The notes below the pieces were generated by a model. The model searched no databases. It had not been told where the DNA came from and saw only the letters and a list, made by a program, of their open reading frames with translations. 64,000 nucleotides of DNA from Geobacter sp. (lineage in GTDB: Bacteria > Desulfobacterota > Desulfuromonadia > Geobacterales > Geobacteraceae), in contig PJFC01000001.1 in the NCBI GenBank assembly GCA_003574885.1, positions 434,001 to 498,000 of the forward strand. Reading direction: 5' to 3'. Positions 43,860 through 51,507 of this stretch are shown piece after piece. Position 1 is the stretch's first letter. The number at the start of each line of letters is the position of its first letter. The position numbers and the translations under genes are program-made.

Positions 43860-43911
43860 TCTGTGGTACACTTGTCAGGCTGACGTCCACCACATTGAAG
43901 AGGGAGGAAGC

Positions 43912-44385
43912 ATGTCACTGGAAGGTAAGCAGGCACCGGCCTTCGAGCTTGCCGGGAGCGACGGCAGGACACATTCATTGAAGGAATATGCCGGGAAGAC
44001 CGTCATCATCTATTTCTATCCGCGGGATAATACCCCCGGTTGCACCAAGGAGGCATGCGGCTTCCGTGACCACCATCAGACCTTGGGAGCTCTAAATGCA
44101 GTGGTGCTCGGCGTGAGCAAAGACAGCCTCAAGTCCCACGACAAGTTCATCGCCGATTTCAAGCTCCCCTTTACCCTCCTCTCCGACCCGGAGGCAAAGA
44201 TGATGGCCGCCTACGGGGCCTTCGGCGAAAAGGTGATGTACGGCAAGAAAACCACCGGCACCATCCGCTCTACGGTCATCGTCGGCCCGGACGGAAAGGT
44301 CGTCAGGCACTGGACGAAGGTGGCAAAGGCGGAGAGCCACCCGGCTGACGTCCTGGCCTTTTTGCAGCAGAGACAGGCCGCCTGA
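43912..44385 (+). CDS. bcp: Thioredoxin-dependent peroxiredoxin (Bcp/PrxQ)
   Basis: A 157-residue BCP/PrxQ peroxiredoxin. FYPRDNTPGCTKEACGFRD contains the peroxidatic and resolving cysteines five residues apart, as in the alpha-type BCP group; KKTTGTIRSTVIVGPDGK follows. It reduces peroxides with electrons from thioredoxin. The thioredoxin gene begins 11 bases downstream, so reductant and peroxidase are very likely made together. GAGGGAGGA precedes the ATG. Confidence 0.93.
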   Translation: MSLEGKQAPAFELAGSDGRTHSLKEYAGKTVIIYFYPRDNTPGCTKEACGFRDHHQTLGALNAVVLGVSKDSLKSHDKFIADFKLPFTLLSDPEAKMMAAYGAFGEKVMYGKKTTGTIRSTVIVGPDGKVVRHWTKVAKAESHPADVLAFLQQRQAA

Positions 44386-44396
44386 GAAGGGGGGCC

Positions 44397-44861
44397 ATGA
44401 TGGCCGACGACACCGTTTTTATCGTGCCCTGCTTGCGGTGCGGCACCGCCAATCGGGTTCCGGCAAGCCGTGAAGGTGAGGCGGGGAGGTGCGGCAACTG
44501 CCATGCCGACCTTCCTCCTCTCCATACGATGCCGATCACTCTTGACAGCAGCAGTTTCGATTCGTTTGTGAACGCATCCCCCGTACCGGTAATGGCCGAA
44601 TTCTGGGCTCCCTGGTGACCCCACTGCCGCGACCTCGCACCGGTGGTGCGGGAAGTAGCCAGGGGGCTGGCTGGCCGGGCCGCCGTGGTTCAGGTCAATA
44701 CGGATGATAATCCCCGGCTTTCCCAACGGTTCGGCATCCGGGGAATACCGGCCGTTTTAATCATCCGGCAGGGGCAGGTGCTCGATTCCATCAGCGGCTC
44801 CCGTGACAGGAACTCCCTCATCGACTGGTTCAACAGGGTGGTCGGGCAGAAGGGGCAGTAA
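44397..44861 (+). CDS. Thioredoxin-2-like protein with an in-frame UGA (selenocysteine) at the active site
   Basis: Read through a TGA at 44616-44618, this is a 154-residue TrxC-like protein: an N-terminal zinc ribbon (CLRCG...CGNCH), then the thioredoxin fold with EFWAPW-U-PHCRDLAP and the cis-Pro loop GIRGIPAVL. The TGA falls exactly at the first active-site Cys (residue 74), the second Cys is kept and the frame continues to a normal TAA. A SECIS-like hairpin follows at 44634-44652. A standard gene caller would split it into two fragments. A nonsense mutation is the alternative. It probably serves Bcp, encoded 11 bases upstream. Confidence 0.82.
44634..44652 (+). promoter_or_regulatory. Bacterial SECIS-like hairpin
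   Basis: CTCGCACC and GGTGCGGG pair over eight positions (one U-G) with loop GGU, starting 15 bases after the UGA; the loop is about 24 bases downstream. Bacterial SECIS elements place a small loop, with G at the first positions, roughly 16-37 bases after the UGA, and the E. coli fdhF loop also has GGU. Confidence 0.7.
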
Positions 44862-44928
44862 GCAGCGGGTTCAAACCAACATTGCAGGTACTGATGCCAC
44901 GCCAGCTGGATATGCGCTAAGGATTCAA

Positions 44929-45369
44929 ATGCCGAGACTTATAGCCGGTAACCAATCTCTTCAGGTCTCCCCACTCCAGGGGGAGCTGGTGCCGCTCATC
45001 GCCTACACGGCCGTCGCGGTGCTTCTCATCGGAGTGCTCCTCCTGGCTGCCTGGTGGCTCGGCGCCCGACGGACCAGCGACGTCAAGGGGGAAGCGTACG
45101 AATCGGGCGTCATCCCCACCGGCACCGCCCGACTCGCTTACCCGGTCCCCTTCTACCTGGTCGCCATCTTCTTCATTGTCTTCGACGTCGAGGCGGTCTT
45201 CATCTTCGCCTGGGCCGTGGTCTGGGACGATCTGGGGCTTCCCGGCCTCATTCACATCACCTTCTTTATCGTGGTGCTTCTCCTGGGCCTCGTCTGGCTT
45301 TTGCTGAAGGGAGGCCTCGACTGGGGACCGTCACAAACTGTTCAACGTTCAACAAATCCCGAACCTTGA
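44929..45369 (+). CDS. nuoA: NADH-quinone oxidoreductase subunit A
   Basis: A 146-residue membrane subunit of Complex I with three transmembrane helices. The signature is YPVPFYLVAIFFIVFDVEAVFIFAWA, whose Asp/Glu pair lies near the quinone tunnel; YESGVIPTG is the loop before it. The ATG at 44929 has AAGGA upstream. It opens the nuo locus, 8 bases before nuoBCD. No separate promoter was seen, so transcription may come through from bcp and the thioredoxin gene. Confidence 0.93.
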   Translation: MPRLIAGNQSLQVSPLQGELVPLIAYTAVAVLLIGVLLLAAWWLGARRTSDVKGEAYESGVIPTGTARLAYPVPFYLVAIFFIVFDVEAVFIFAWAVVWDDLGLPGLIHITFFIVVLLLGLVWLLLKGGLDWGPSQTVQRSTNPEP

Positions 45370-45377
45370 TCTGACCT

Positions 45378-47759
45378 ATGAGCGAAAACGACACCATTAT
45401 ACAGGACAATATCCTTCTCACCCGCCTGGACGACCTCATCAACTGGGGGCGGGCCAATTCCCTCTGGCCGATGTTCTTCGGTCTCTCCTGCTGTTTTGTC
45501 GAGATGATGACCTCCTTCACCTCCCGCTATGACATTGCCCGTTTCGGCGCCGAGGTGCTGCGCGGTACCCCCCGGGAGGCGGACCTGATGGTGATCGCCG
45601 GTACGGTCTTCAAGAAGATGGCCCCTTCCGTACTTCGCCTCTACGAGCAGATGGCCGAGCCCCGCTGGGTCATCTCCATGGGAAGCTGCGCCAATTCCGG
45701 CGGCATGTACGACGTCTACAGCGTGGTCCAGGGGGTGAACCAGATCCTTCCCGTGGATGTGTATGTCCCCGGTTGTCCCCCCCGTCCCGAGGCGTTCCTC
45801 CAGGGGCTCATGCTGCTGCAGGAGAAGATCAAACGGGATGAGCGGCCCTCCCGGCCGGTACTCCACCTTCAGGGCGGCACCCAGGGGACCACGGCACCGG
45901 TCCTGGTGGACGGGGTAAGCAAGTCACGGGATACCCGCGGTCCCGGCATGGAGAGGATTGCCATCCGCGGCACCTCGGTGCAGCACCCCCGGTTCTGGAT
46001 GCCCCGCTCCGACGAGATGTGGCGCCCCCCCGCACCGAAACAGACCTATCCTGATTTTGGACTTGCCGGCGAACTGGAGGCAGCCTTCGAACAGCGGGTC
46101 AAGCTCGACACGGCCGCCACCGACATGCTCACCTACCGGGCTCCGGCAGAGCTGGTGCCGGAGGTGCTGAAGTTTTTGAAAAACCTCGGCACCAACCCGT
46201 TCCGCCGCCTGGAGGACGTGGCGGCCGTGGATGAGTCGTGCCGCCGGGAGCGTGACAGCTTTCCCGACTTCACCCTCAACTACCACCTCCTCTGCTTCGA
46301 CACCCCCGGCCATATCCGGATCAAGACGGACCTGAAGGGTGATTCTCCCGAGCCGCCGAGCGTAACACCTGTCTTCCCCGCCGCCAACTGGTACGAGCGG
46401 GAGGTTTTCGACATGTTCGGCATCCGGTTTGCCGGCCATCCCGGCCTGCGCCGTATCCTCATGCCCCCCGACTGGGAGGGGTACCCCCTCAGGAAAGAGC
46501 ACCCGTTCCGGGCGACGGAGATGGCCCCCTACACCACGGAGGACGCACGCCGTCATCAGCCGCTCCCCGCGAGCGATTTCTTCGACCGGGTGGACGACGA
46601 GACCCTCATTCTCAATCTCGGCCCCCAGCATCCCGGCACCCATGGCATCATCCGCTTCATCCTGAAGCTGAACGGGGAAGAGATCGTTGACATGGACTCG
46701 GACATCGGTTTCCACCACCGGGGGGCGGAGAAGATCGGCGAACGCCAGCACTGGAACCAGTTCATCCCCTATACCGACCGGATCGACTACCTGGCGGGGG
46801 TGCAGAACAACCTGGCCTATGTGACGAGCGTGGAGAAGCTCTGCGGCATCACCGTTCCCGATCGGGCCATCACCATCCGGGTCATGCTGGCGGAACTGTT
46901 CCGGATCGCCAGCCACCTGGTCTGGCTCGGTACCTATGCCTCTGATGTGGGGGCCATGACACCGGTCTTTTACACCTTTACCGACCGTGAGAAAATCTTC
47001 GACATCGTCGAACAGATCACCGGCGGCCGGATGCACCCGGCCTGGTTCCGGATAGGCGGCGTGGCTGAAGACCTTCCCGACGGCTGGGAAGGGCCGGTGC
47101 GTGATTTCCTCGCCTGGATGCCCCAGCGGCTCAAAGAGTACGAGGATCTGCTGAACGGCAATCCGATCTTCACCGCCCGGCTCAAGGGGATAGGGGTTGT
47201 AACCGCTACGGAGGCTATGGAGTGGGGACTTTCCGGCCCCAACCTGCGAGCCTGCGGTGTGGAGTGGGACCTGCGTAAAAAGATCCCCTACGCCGGCTAC
47301 GATCGGTTCCAGTTTGACATGGTGACGGCTGAAGGAGGAGACTGCTGGGCCCGTTACCGGGTCCGGATGGGGGAAATACACCAGTCCCTCAGTATCGTCC
47401 GGCAGTGCCTCAACGACATGCCTGACGGCCGCTGGATTACGGACGATTACCGCTTCGTCCTGCCCCAGAAACGGGATACCCTCAACGACATCGAGTCCCT
47501 CATCCACCATTTCGTTAACGCGACGCGGGGAATGGCGCCGCCGGTCGGGGAGTGCTACCATGCCATCGAGGCCCCCAAGGGGGAAAACGGCTACTTCGTC
47601 GTTTCCGATGGTCTCAACGTCCCGTACCGGCTCAGGATCAAGACCCCCAGTTTCCCCCACATCCAGGCCCTCCCCCTCATGAGCAAGGGGTGGCTCGTGG
47701 CGGATTTCCTGGCGATTATCGGGTCCATAGATTTCGTCCTGGCAGATTTGGACAGGTGA
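45378..47759 (+). CDS. nuoBCD: Fused NADH-quinone oxidoreductase subunit B/C/D
   Basis: A 793-residue single polypeptide covering three Complex I subunits. NuoB (about 1-165) has the N2 cluster cysteines in [17 protein letters not shown] and PGCPPRPE. NuoC (about 240-395) has [14 protein letters not shown] and DWEGYPLRK. NuoD (about 410-793) has [15 protein letters not shown] and ends [11 protein letters not shown]. NuoCD fusions are common; a B/C/D fusion is typical of Geobacter relatives. It forms the peripheral-arm base where quinone is reduced. The frame is continuous through both junctions. Confidence 0.95.
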   Translation: MSENDTIIQDNILLTRLDDLINWGRANSLWPMFFGLSCCFVEMMTSFTSRYDIARFGAEVLRGTPREADLMVIAGTVFKKMAPSVLRLYEQMAEPRWVISMGSCANSGGMYDVYSVVQGVNQILPVDVYVPGCPPRPEAFLQGLMLLQEKIKRDERPSRPVLHLQGGTQGTTAPVLVDGVSKSRDTRGPGMERIAIRGTSVQHPRFWMPRSDEMWRPPAPKQTYPDFGLAGELEAAFEQRVKLDTAATDMLTYRAPAELVPEVLKFLKNLGTNPFRRLEDVAAVDESCRRERDSFPDFTLNYHLLCFDTPGHIRIKTDLKGDSPEPPSVTPVFPAANWYEREVFDMFGIRFAGHPGLRRILMPPDWEGYPLRKEHPFRATEMAPYTTEDARRHQPLPASDFFDRVDDETLILNLGPQHPGTHGIIRFILKLNGEEIVDMDSDIGFHHRGAEKIGERQHWNQFIPYTDRIDYLAGVQNNLAYVTSVEKLCGITVPDRAITIRVMLAELFRIASHLVWLGTYASDVGAMTPVFYTFTDREKIFDIVEQITGGRMHPAWFRIGGVAEDLPDGWEGPVRDFLAWMPQRLKEYEDLLNGNPIFTARLKGIGVVTATEAMEWGLSGPNLRACGVEWDLRKKIPYAGYDRFQFDMVTAEGGDCWARYRVRMGEIHQSLSIVRQCLNDMPDGRWITDDYRFVLPQKRDTLNDIESLIHHFVNATRGMAPPVGECYHAIEAPKGENGYFVVSDGLNVPYRLRIKTPSFPHIQALPLMSKGWLVADFLAIIGSIDFVLADLDR

Positions 47760-47764
47760 TGGAA

Positions 47765-47875
47765 ACGCACACTTTTCCGCAATATCTACGTAAGTCTTCG
47801 GGACCACTTGTGCGGCGTAGCGCTGCTACGCCTCCGCGCAATCCCTCGACAGCCTTGGTCTTGCGAAAAATTGAG
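47765..47875. repeat. GTACGCC-type hairpin repeat, copy 3, between nuoBCD and nuoE
   Basis: GGCGTAG-CGCTG-CTACGCC (47814-47832) within TTGTGCGGCGTAG...CCTCCGCGCAATCCCTCGA, matching the priA-flanking copy closely. It separates nuoBCD from nuoE by 138 bases, where most nuo junctions are only a few bases. Confidence 0.75.
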
Positions 47876-47897
47876 CGTTTCAGCGTGGCGGATAATC

Positions 47898-48374
47898 ATG
47901 ATACCTGAAACCCTGAAATATGAACTCCAGGCCCGCATCGTCGCGGCCATCAACCCTCGCGAGGCGGCAGTGGACGTGATGAAGGAGTTGCAGCGGCACT
48001 ACGGCTGGCTGACCGACGAGGCGGTGGGGGAGGCGGCGGAGCTTCTGGGGCTTACACCGCTTCAGGTGGAGGAGTTGGCCACCTTCTACGAGATGATCTA
48101 TCGCCGGCCGGTGGGAAAGCGGGTGATCCACGTCTGCGACTCCATCTCCTGCTGGGCGGTAGGGGGGGAGACCATGCTGTCCCATCTCGCCCTGCGTCTC
48201 GGGGTGGGACCGGGGGAAACCACCAGTGACGGCATCTTTACCCTCCTTCCCTGCTGCTGCCTCGGCAACTGCGGGGAAGGGCCGACCATGATGATCGGCG
48301 ATACTTTGTATGGCAGGCTGACGGTGGAAAGCATAGATGAAATTCTTGCGCGGGAGCGCGCGGTCACCAGTTGA
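47898..48374 (+). CDS. nuoE: NADH-quinone oxidoreductase subunit E
   Basis: A 158-residue [2Fe-2S] subunit of the NADH-dehydrogenase module. Cysteines in VCDSISC (CxxxxC) and CCLGNC bind cluster N1a; ELATFYEMIYRRPVGK is the typical preceding helix. The ATG at 47898 follows GGCGGA and begins the conserved N-terminus; the longer frame upstream runs through the repeat. nuoF is displaced about 1.45 kb downstream by four inserted genes. Confidence 0.93.
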   Translation: MIPETLKYELQARIVAAINPREAAVDVMKELQRHYGWLTDEAVGEAAELLGLTPLQVEELATFYEMIYRRPVGKRVIHVCDSISCWAVGGETMLSHLALRLGVGPGETTSDGIFTLLPCCCLGNCGEGPTMMIGDTLYGRLTVESIDEILARERAVTS

Positions 48375-48400
48375 CCAAAACCATAAGAGAGGAGAAAGAC

Positions 48401-48733
48401 ATGAAAAAACGGCTACTGGCGGTTGCCTGCATGCTTGCCGTGGCGGCTTTCGCCACCGGCAGCTTCGCGGACACGAAAAAGGGGCAGAAAATCGACGGCA
48501 AGAGGGAGTTCGAAGAACATTGCACTGTGTGCCACAAGGACGGGGGTAATATCGTCAATCCGGCCAAGACACTCAGTAAAAAGGATCGGGAGGCCAACGG
48601 CGTGAAGAACGCCAAGGCCATTATGGCTACCATGCGCAAACCCGGCCCGGGGATGACTGCCTTCGACAAGAAGACCGTCTCGGACAGGGAAGCAAGGGCG
48701 ATTGCCGACTATATTCTCAAGACATTCAAGTAA
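48401..48733 (+). CDS. Monoheme c-type cytochrome within the nuo locus, first copy
   Basis: A 110-residue exported class I cytochrome: signal peptide (MKKRLLAVACMLAVAAFA, ending GSFAD), one haem site CTVCH, and a downstream Met ligand candidate in RKPGPGMTAFD. It resembles cytochrome c-551/553. GAGGAGAAAG precedes the ATG at 48401. It lies between nuoE and nuoF, 26 bases after nuoE, and is a paralogue of the next gene. A periplasmic protein is not a Complex I subunit, so its linkage is unusual. Confidence 0.9.
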   Translation: MKKRLLAVACMLAVAAFATGSFADTKKGQKIDGKREFEEHCTVCHKDGGNIVNPAKTLSKKDREANGVKNAKAIMATMRKPGPGMTAFDKKTVSDREARAIADYILKTFK

Positions 48734-48781
48734 GAAGTATCCGCCGCGTCTGCGCCGGCGACTAACCCGGGGAGGTATGAA

Positions 48782-49090
48782 ATGAAACGTTTTACGGTTG
48801 CAGCAGTGGCCCTGACATCAACAGCTCTGTTTGTCGCAACGGCATGTGCGTCCGGTGAAGAGATCTTCAATGCAAAATGCATGGCCTGCCATCCGAATGG
48901 GGGGAACATCATCAATAAGTCGAAGACCCTGAGCAAGAAGGACCGGGAGGCCAACAAACTGAAGACCACCAAGGAACTGGTCAAATATATGCGCAATCCC
49001 GGCCCAGGCATGACAAAGTTCGACGTTAAGGCACTTCCGGACAAGGACGCCAAGGCAGTGGCGGAATACATCATCAAGACCTTCAAGTAG
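48782..49090 (+). CDS. Monoheme c-type cytochrome within the nuo locus, second copy
   Basis: A 102-residue paralogue of the preceding cytochrome: signal peptide (residues 1-23), haem site CMACH, GGNIINKSKTLSKKDREAN and RNPGPGMTKFD as Met ligand region, ending YIIKTFK like its neighbour. The pair arose by tandem duplication, with shared NI(V/I)N...KTLSKKDREAN. GGGGAGG precedes the ATG. A short GGACAC...GTGTCC hairpin (about 49109-49125) follows. Confidence 0.9.
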   Translation: MKRFTVAAVALTSTALFVATACASGEEIFNAKCMACHPNGGNIINKSKTLSKKDREANKLKTTKELVKYMRNPGPGMTKFDVKALPDKDAKAVAEYIIKTFK

Positions 49091-49185
49091 AATGGCGGCA
49101 CTGCGGGGACACTCCTGGGGTGTCCTCAACAGTGACTTCGTGAGACATGAGCGGATTTATCGCTGAATCGGGGGGTTCCATTACC

Positions 49186-49551
49186 ATGGTCAAGCTCAAA
49201 CGAATCTATGATGCACCGGCGCCGGACGACGGAAGACGGGTGCTGGTAGACCGTCTCTGGCCCCGCGGAATTGCGAAGGACGAGGCGCGACTCGACGACT
49301 GGCTGAAGGAGATTGCCCCGAGCGACGAGCTGCGGAAATGGTTCGGTCACGATCCGACGAAGTGGGAGGAGTTTCGGGAACGGTACCGTGCGGAACTTGA
49401 TTCCCATGGGGACCTGCTGGCGGGACTTCGCGACGTGGCGAAGAAGGGAACCGTCACCCTCCTCTATGCGGCAAAGGATGAAGAGCACAACAACGCGGTG
49501 GTGCTTGACGAATTGCTAAATCCGCCACAGAGGCACGGAGTAAAAGAATGA
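49186..49551 (+). CDS. DUF488 family protein
   Basis: A 121-residue protein of the DUF488 (MarR-linked/YeaO-like) family: KRIYDAPAPDDGRRVLVDRLWPRG at the start, EIAPSDELRKWFGHDP and VTLLYAAKDEEHNNA near the end are the family blocks. The function is unknown. The start at 49186 fits the family; an upstream ATG at 49147 adds a non-conserved leader. Its stop overlaps the next start by four bases (ATGA), and a GCCACAGAGGC repeat lies in its last codons. Confidence 0.85.
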   Translation: MVKLKRIYDAPAPDDGRRVLVDRLWPRGIAKDEARLDDWLKEIAPSDELRKWFGHDPTKWEEFRERYRAELDSHGDLLAGLRDVAKKGTVTLLYAAKDEEHNNAVVLDELLNPPQRHGVKE

Positions 49552-49816
49552 AAGCTGATCCCTTTGAACCAGTTTGGGACCGAATACAACAGCATGTTGG
49601 TCACGAATGTAAAACTAAGACAGGACTGTTGTTTACTTACAAAATTGAAAAGGACAACCTGATACCATCGAGAGCCAGATGGAATATCCCCAAGAAGGAT
49701 TTCAGGAAAGCTTACGATTATGGTCCAATTTCTTCACCCGGGAAAATCCGAAATGAAGTAAATGGCCCATCGTATGTCTGGGCGATACTCCATGATGTAT
49801 GGATAGCCTCTGTGGC
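49524..49816. mobile_element. Inverted-repeat cassette carrying the 91-residue gene
   Basis: Perfect 11-bp inverted ends GCCACAGAGGC (49524-49534) and GCCTCTGTGGC (49806-49816) bracket almost exactly the 91-residue gene. They belong to the same family as the 17-bp ends of the cassette at 51101-51498. No transposase is encoded and no target duplication is obvious. Confidence 0.6.
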
Positions 49817-49823
49817 AGATTAA
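49548..49823 (+). CDS. Hypothetical 91-residue protein in an inverted-repeat cassette
   Basis: A small soluble protein, MKADPFEPVWDRIQQHVGHE..., with GLLFTYKIEKDNLIPSR and GPSYVWAILHDVWI near the end, a pattern seen in small conserved hypothetical proteins of unknown role. Base composition is lower in GC than the nuo genes around it, and it is enclosed by an inverted repeat, suggesting acquisition as a unit. Its ATG overlaps the DUF488 stop. nuoF starts seven bases after its stop. Confidence 0.65.
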   Translation: MKADPFEPVWDRIQQHVGHECKTKTGLLFTYKIEKDNLIPSRARWNIPKKDFRKAYDYGPISSPGKIRNEVNGPSYVWAILHDVWIASVAD

Positions 49824-49829
49824 TAAACT

Positions 49830-51095
49830 ATGGAACAGCTCCTCTTCCGCCATAACCGCCCCGGCCGGGTGGTCACCTTTGCCGAATACAGCGGCGAAGG
49901 GGGATTCGACGCTCTCAGGACAGCGCTCCGTGAACTTTCTCCTGCCGACGTGCAGCAGCTGGTGATCGATGCCAACCTGCGCGGCCGTGGCGGCGCAGGT
50001 TTCCCGACGGGGAAGAAATGGTCCTTTGTCCCCCGCGATCTCCCCGGTCCCCGCTGGCTCATCTGCAACTGCGACGAGATGGAGCCGGGGACCTACAAGG
50101 ACCGGGTGCTGCTGGAGGCGAATCCCTACTCGCTGGTGGAGGGGATGGTGCTGGCCGCCTATGCCATCGGTGTCCGCCACGCCTTCGTCTTCATCCGGCG
50201 CGGCTACGAGACGGCTGCGGCCAATTTCCGGCAGGCTATCGCCGAGGCTAGGGAAGCGGGGTTGCTGGGGGAGAATATCCTTGGCAGCGGCTTTTCCTGC
50301 GATATCGACGTGCACGTCTCCGCCGGCCGCTACATCTGCGGTGAAGAGACCGCCCTCATGAACGCCCTGGAGGGGCGGCGGGCCAATCCCCGTGCCAAAC
50401 CACCCTTCCCGGCGGTGAAGGGGCTCTGGGGTGGGCCGACGGTGGTGAACAACGTGGAGACGCTGGCCAACATTCCTGCCATAGTCGCCCGCGGACCGGC
50501 CTGGTTCAAGGGACTGGCGCGCATCCCCGAGGCGGCCGGCACCAAGCTCTTCTGCATCAGCGGCCATGTCCGGAACACCTCCTGCTTCGAGCTTCCCCTC
50601 GGGATATCCCTGGGGGAGATCATCGACGGACCCTGCGGCGGAATGCTTCCGGGGCGGACCTTCAAGGCGTGTATCCCCGGCGGTGCCTCCACGCCGTTTT
50701 TCACGAAGGAGCACTGGGGGGTACCCATGGACTTTGACGCGGTGGCCAAGGCCGGCTCGCGGCTCGGTACCGGTGGAATCGTGGTCTTCGACACGGATAC
50801 CTGCATGGTGGCGGCGACCCTGAACCTAATCTCCTTCTATGCCCGGGAGTCGTGCGGCTGGTGCACCCCCTGCCGGGAAGGGCTTCCCTACGTGCGCTGG
50901 ATACTCGAAGAGATCGAGGCAGGGCGGGGAACCGAGGAACATATCGCCATGCTCCGGGAGCACGTCAGACTCCTCAATTACGCCTTCTGCCCCCTCGCCC
51001 CCGGCGCCATGGGGCCGGTGGAGGGGTTGTTGCGGCTGTTCGAGGATGAAATCCGGGAGCATATCTTACGGGGAGGGTGTCCGTTCAAGAGGTAA
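49830..51095 (+). CDS. nuoF: NADH-quinone oxidoreductase subunit F
   Basis: A 421-residue NADH- and FMN-binding subunit. [13 protein letters not shown] is the FMN/NADH glycine loop, [14 protein letters not shown] and YICGEETAL continue the site, and [12 protein letters not shown] with a later Cys binds cluster N3. It accepts hydride from NADH at the tip of the Complex I arm. Its ATG lies directly after the inverted-repeat cassette end, with no clear Shine-Dalgarno, so translation may depend on coupling to the preceding small gene. Confidence 0.95.
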   Translation: MEQLLFRHNRPGRVVTFAEYSGEGGFDALRTALRELSPADVQQLVIDANLRGRGGAGFPTGKKWSFVPRDLPGPRWLICNCDEMEPGTYKDRVLLEANPYSLVEGMVLAAYAIGVRHAFVFIRRGYETAAANFRQAIAEAREAGLLGENILGSGFSCDIDVHVSAGRYICGEETALMNALEGRRANPRAKPPFPAVKGLWGGPTVVNNVETLANIPAIVARGPAWFKGLARIPEAAGTKLFCISGHVRNTSCFELPLGISLGEIIDGPCGGMLPGRTFKACIPGGASTPFFTKEHWGVPMDFDAVAKAGSRLGTGGIVVFDTDTCMVAATLNLISFYARESCGWCTPCREGLPYVRWILEEIEAGRGTEEHIAMLREHVRLLNYAFCPLAPGAMGPVEGLLRLFEDEIREHILRGGCPFKR

Positions 51096-51100
51096 CACCT

Positions 51101-51498
51101 GCCACAGAGACACAGAGGCGAGGAGGAAAGTCATTACTGCTATCACTGAAAACATTATCGGATGTGCTATCGAGGTTCATCCGAATCTGGGACCCGGGCT
51201 TCTCGAATCGATATATGAAAAAGCCCTGTGCCGTGAACTAACAGCGCGCAGTATTCACCACGAAGCCCAGGTTTCCATTCCGATCGTTTACAAAGGGGAT
51301 AAGCTTGGTGAGCACAGACTTGACTTGCTGGTTGAAAATCAGGTTGTCGAGCGGCTCGAACCGGTTTTCAAAGCACAACTGCTGAGTTATCTGAAGCTTA
51401 CCGAAAAAAGAGTTGGCCTTCTGATCAATTTCAATGTTCCGGTGTTAAAGGATGGGGTAACTCGTGTTGTTCTCTGAGTCTCTGTGTCTCTGTGGCGG
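51101..51498. mobile_element. Inverted-repeat cassette carrying a GxxExxY remnant, between nuoF and nuoG
   Basis: Perfect 17-bp terminal inverted repeats GCCACAGAGACACAGAG (51101-51117) and CTCTGTGTCTCTGTGGC (51482-51498). The cassette is 398 bp and contains only the GxxExxY frame. It starts six bases after the nuoF stop and ends ten bases before nuoG. Confidence 0.75.
51133..51477 (+). pseudogene. Degenerate GxxExxY protein gene (copy 3)
   Basis: About 114 codons match the GxxExxY family ([29 protein letters not shown], then [17 protein letters not shown]). Two defects are visible. There is no ATG, GTG or TTG at the expected start, only ATT (51133) after AGGAGG. The catalytic E-x-K segment is missing: the text runs [10 protein letters not shown] directly to ERLEPV, where other members have about five more residues including ELK. 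It is best read as a decaying copy. The downstream reading frame is otherwise open. Confidence 0.7.
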
Positions 51499-51507
51499 AT
51501 TTTAAAT

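Noticed and set aside
44397-44618. Two separate short genes (44397-44618 and 44643-44861)
   Set aside because: They form one thioredoxin when the UGA is read as selenocysteine, and the second fragment lacks a ribosome site.
45924-47807. Long open frame (627 codons) antisense to nuoBCD
   Set aside because: It mirrors a GC-rich coding gene on the opposite strand, has no family pattern or ribosome site, and nuoBCD is certain.
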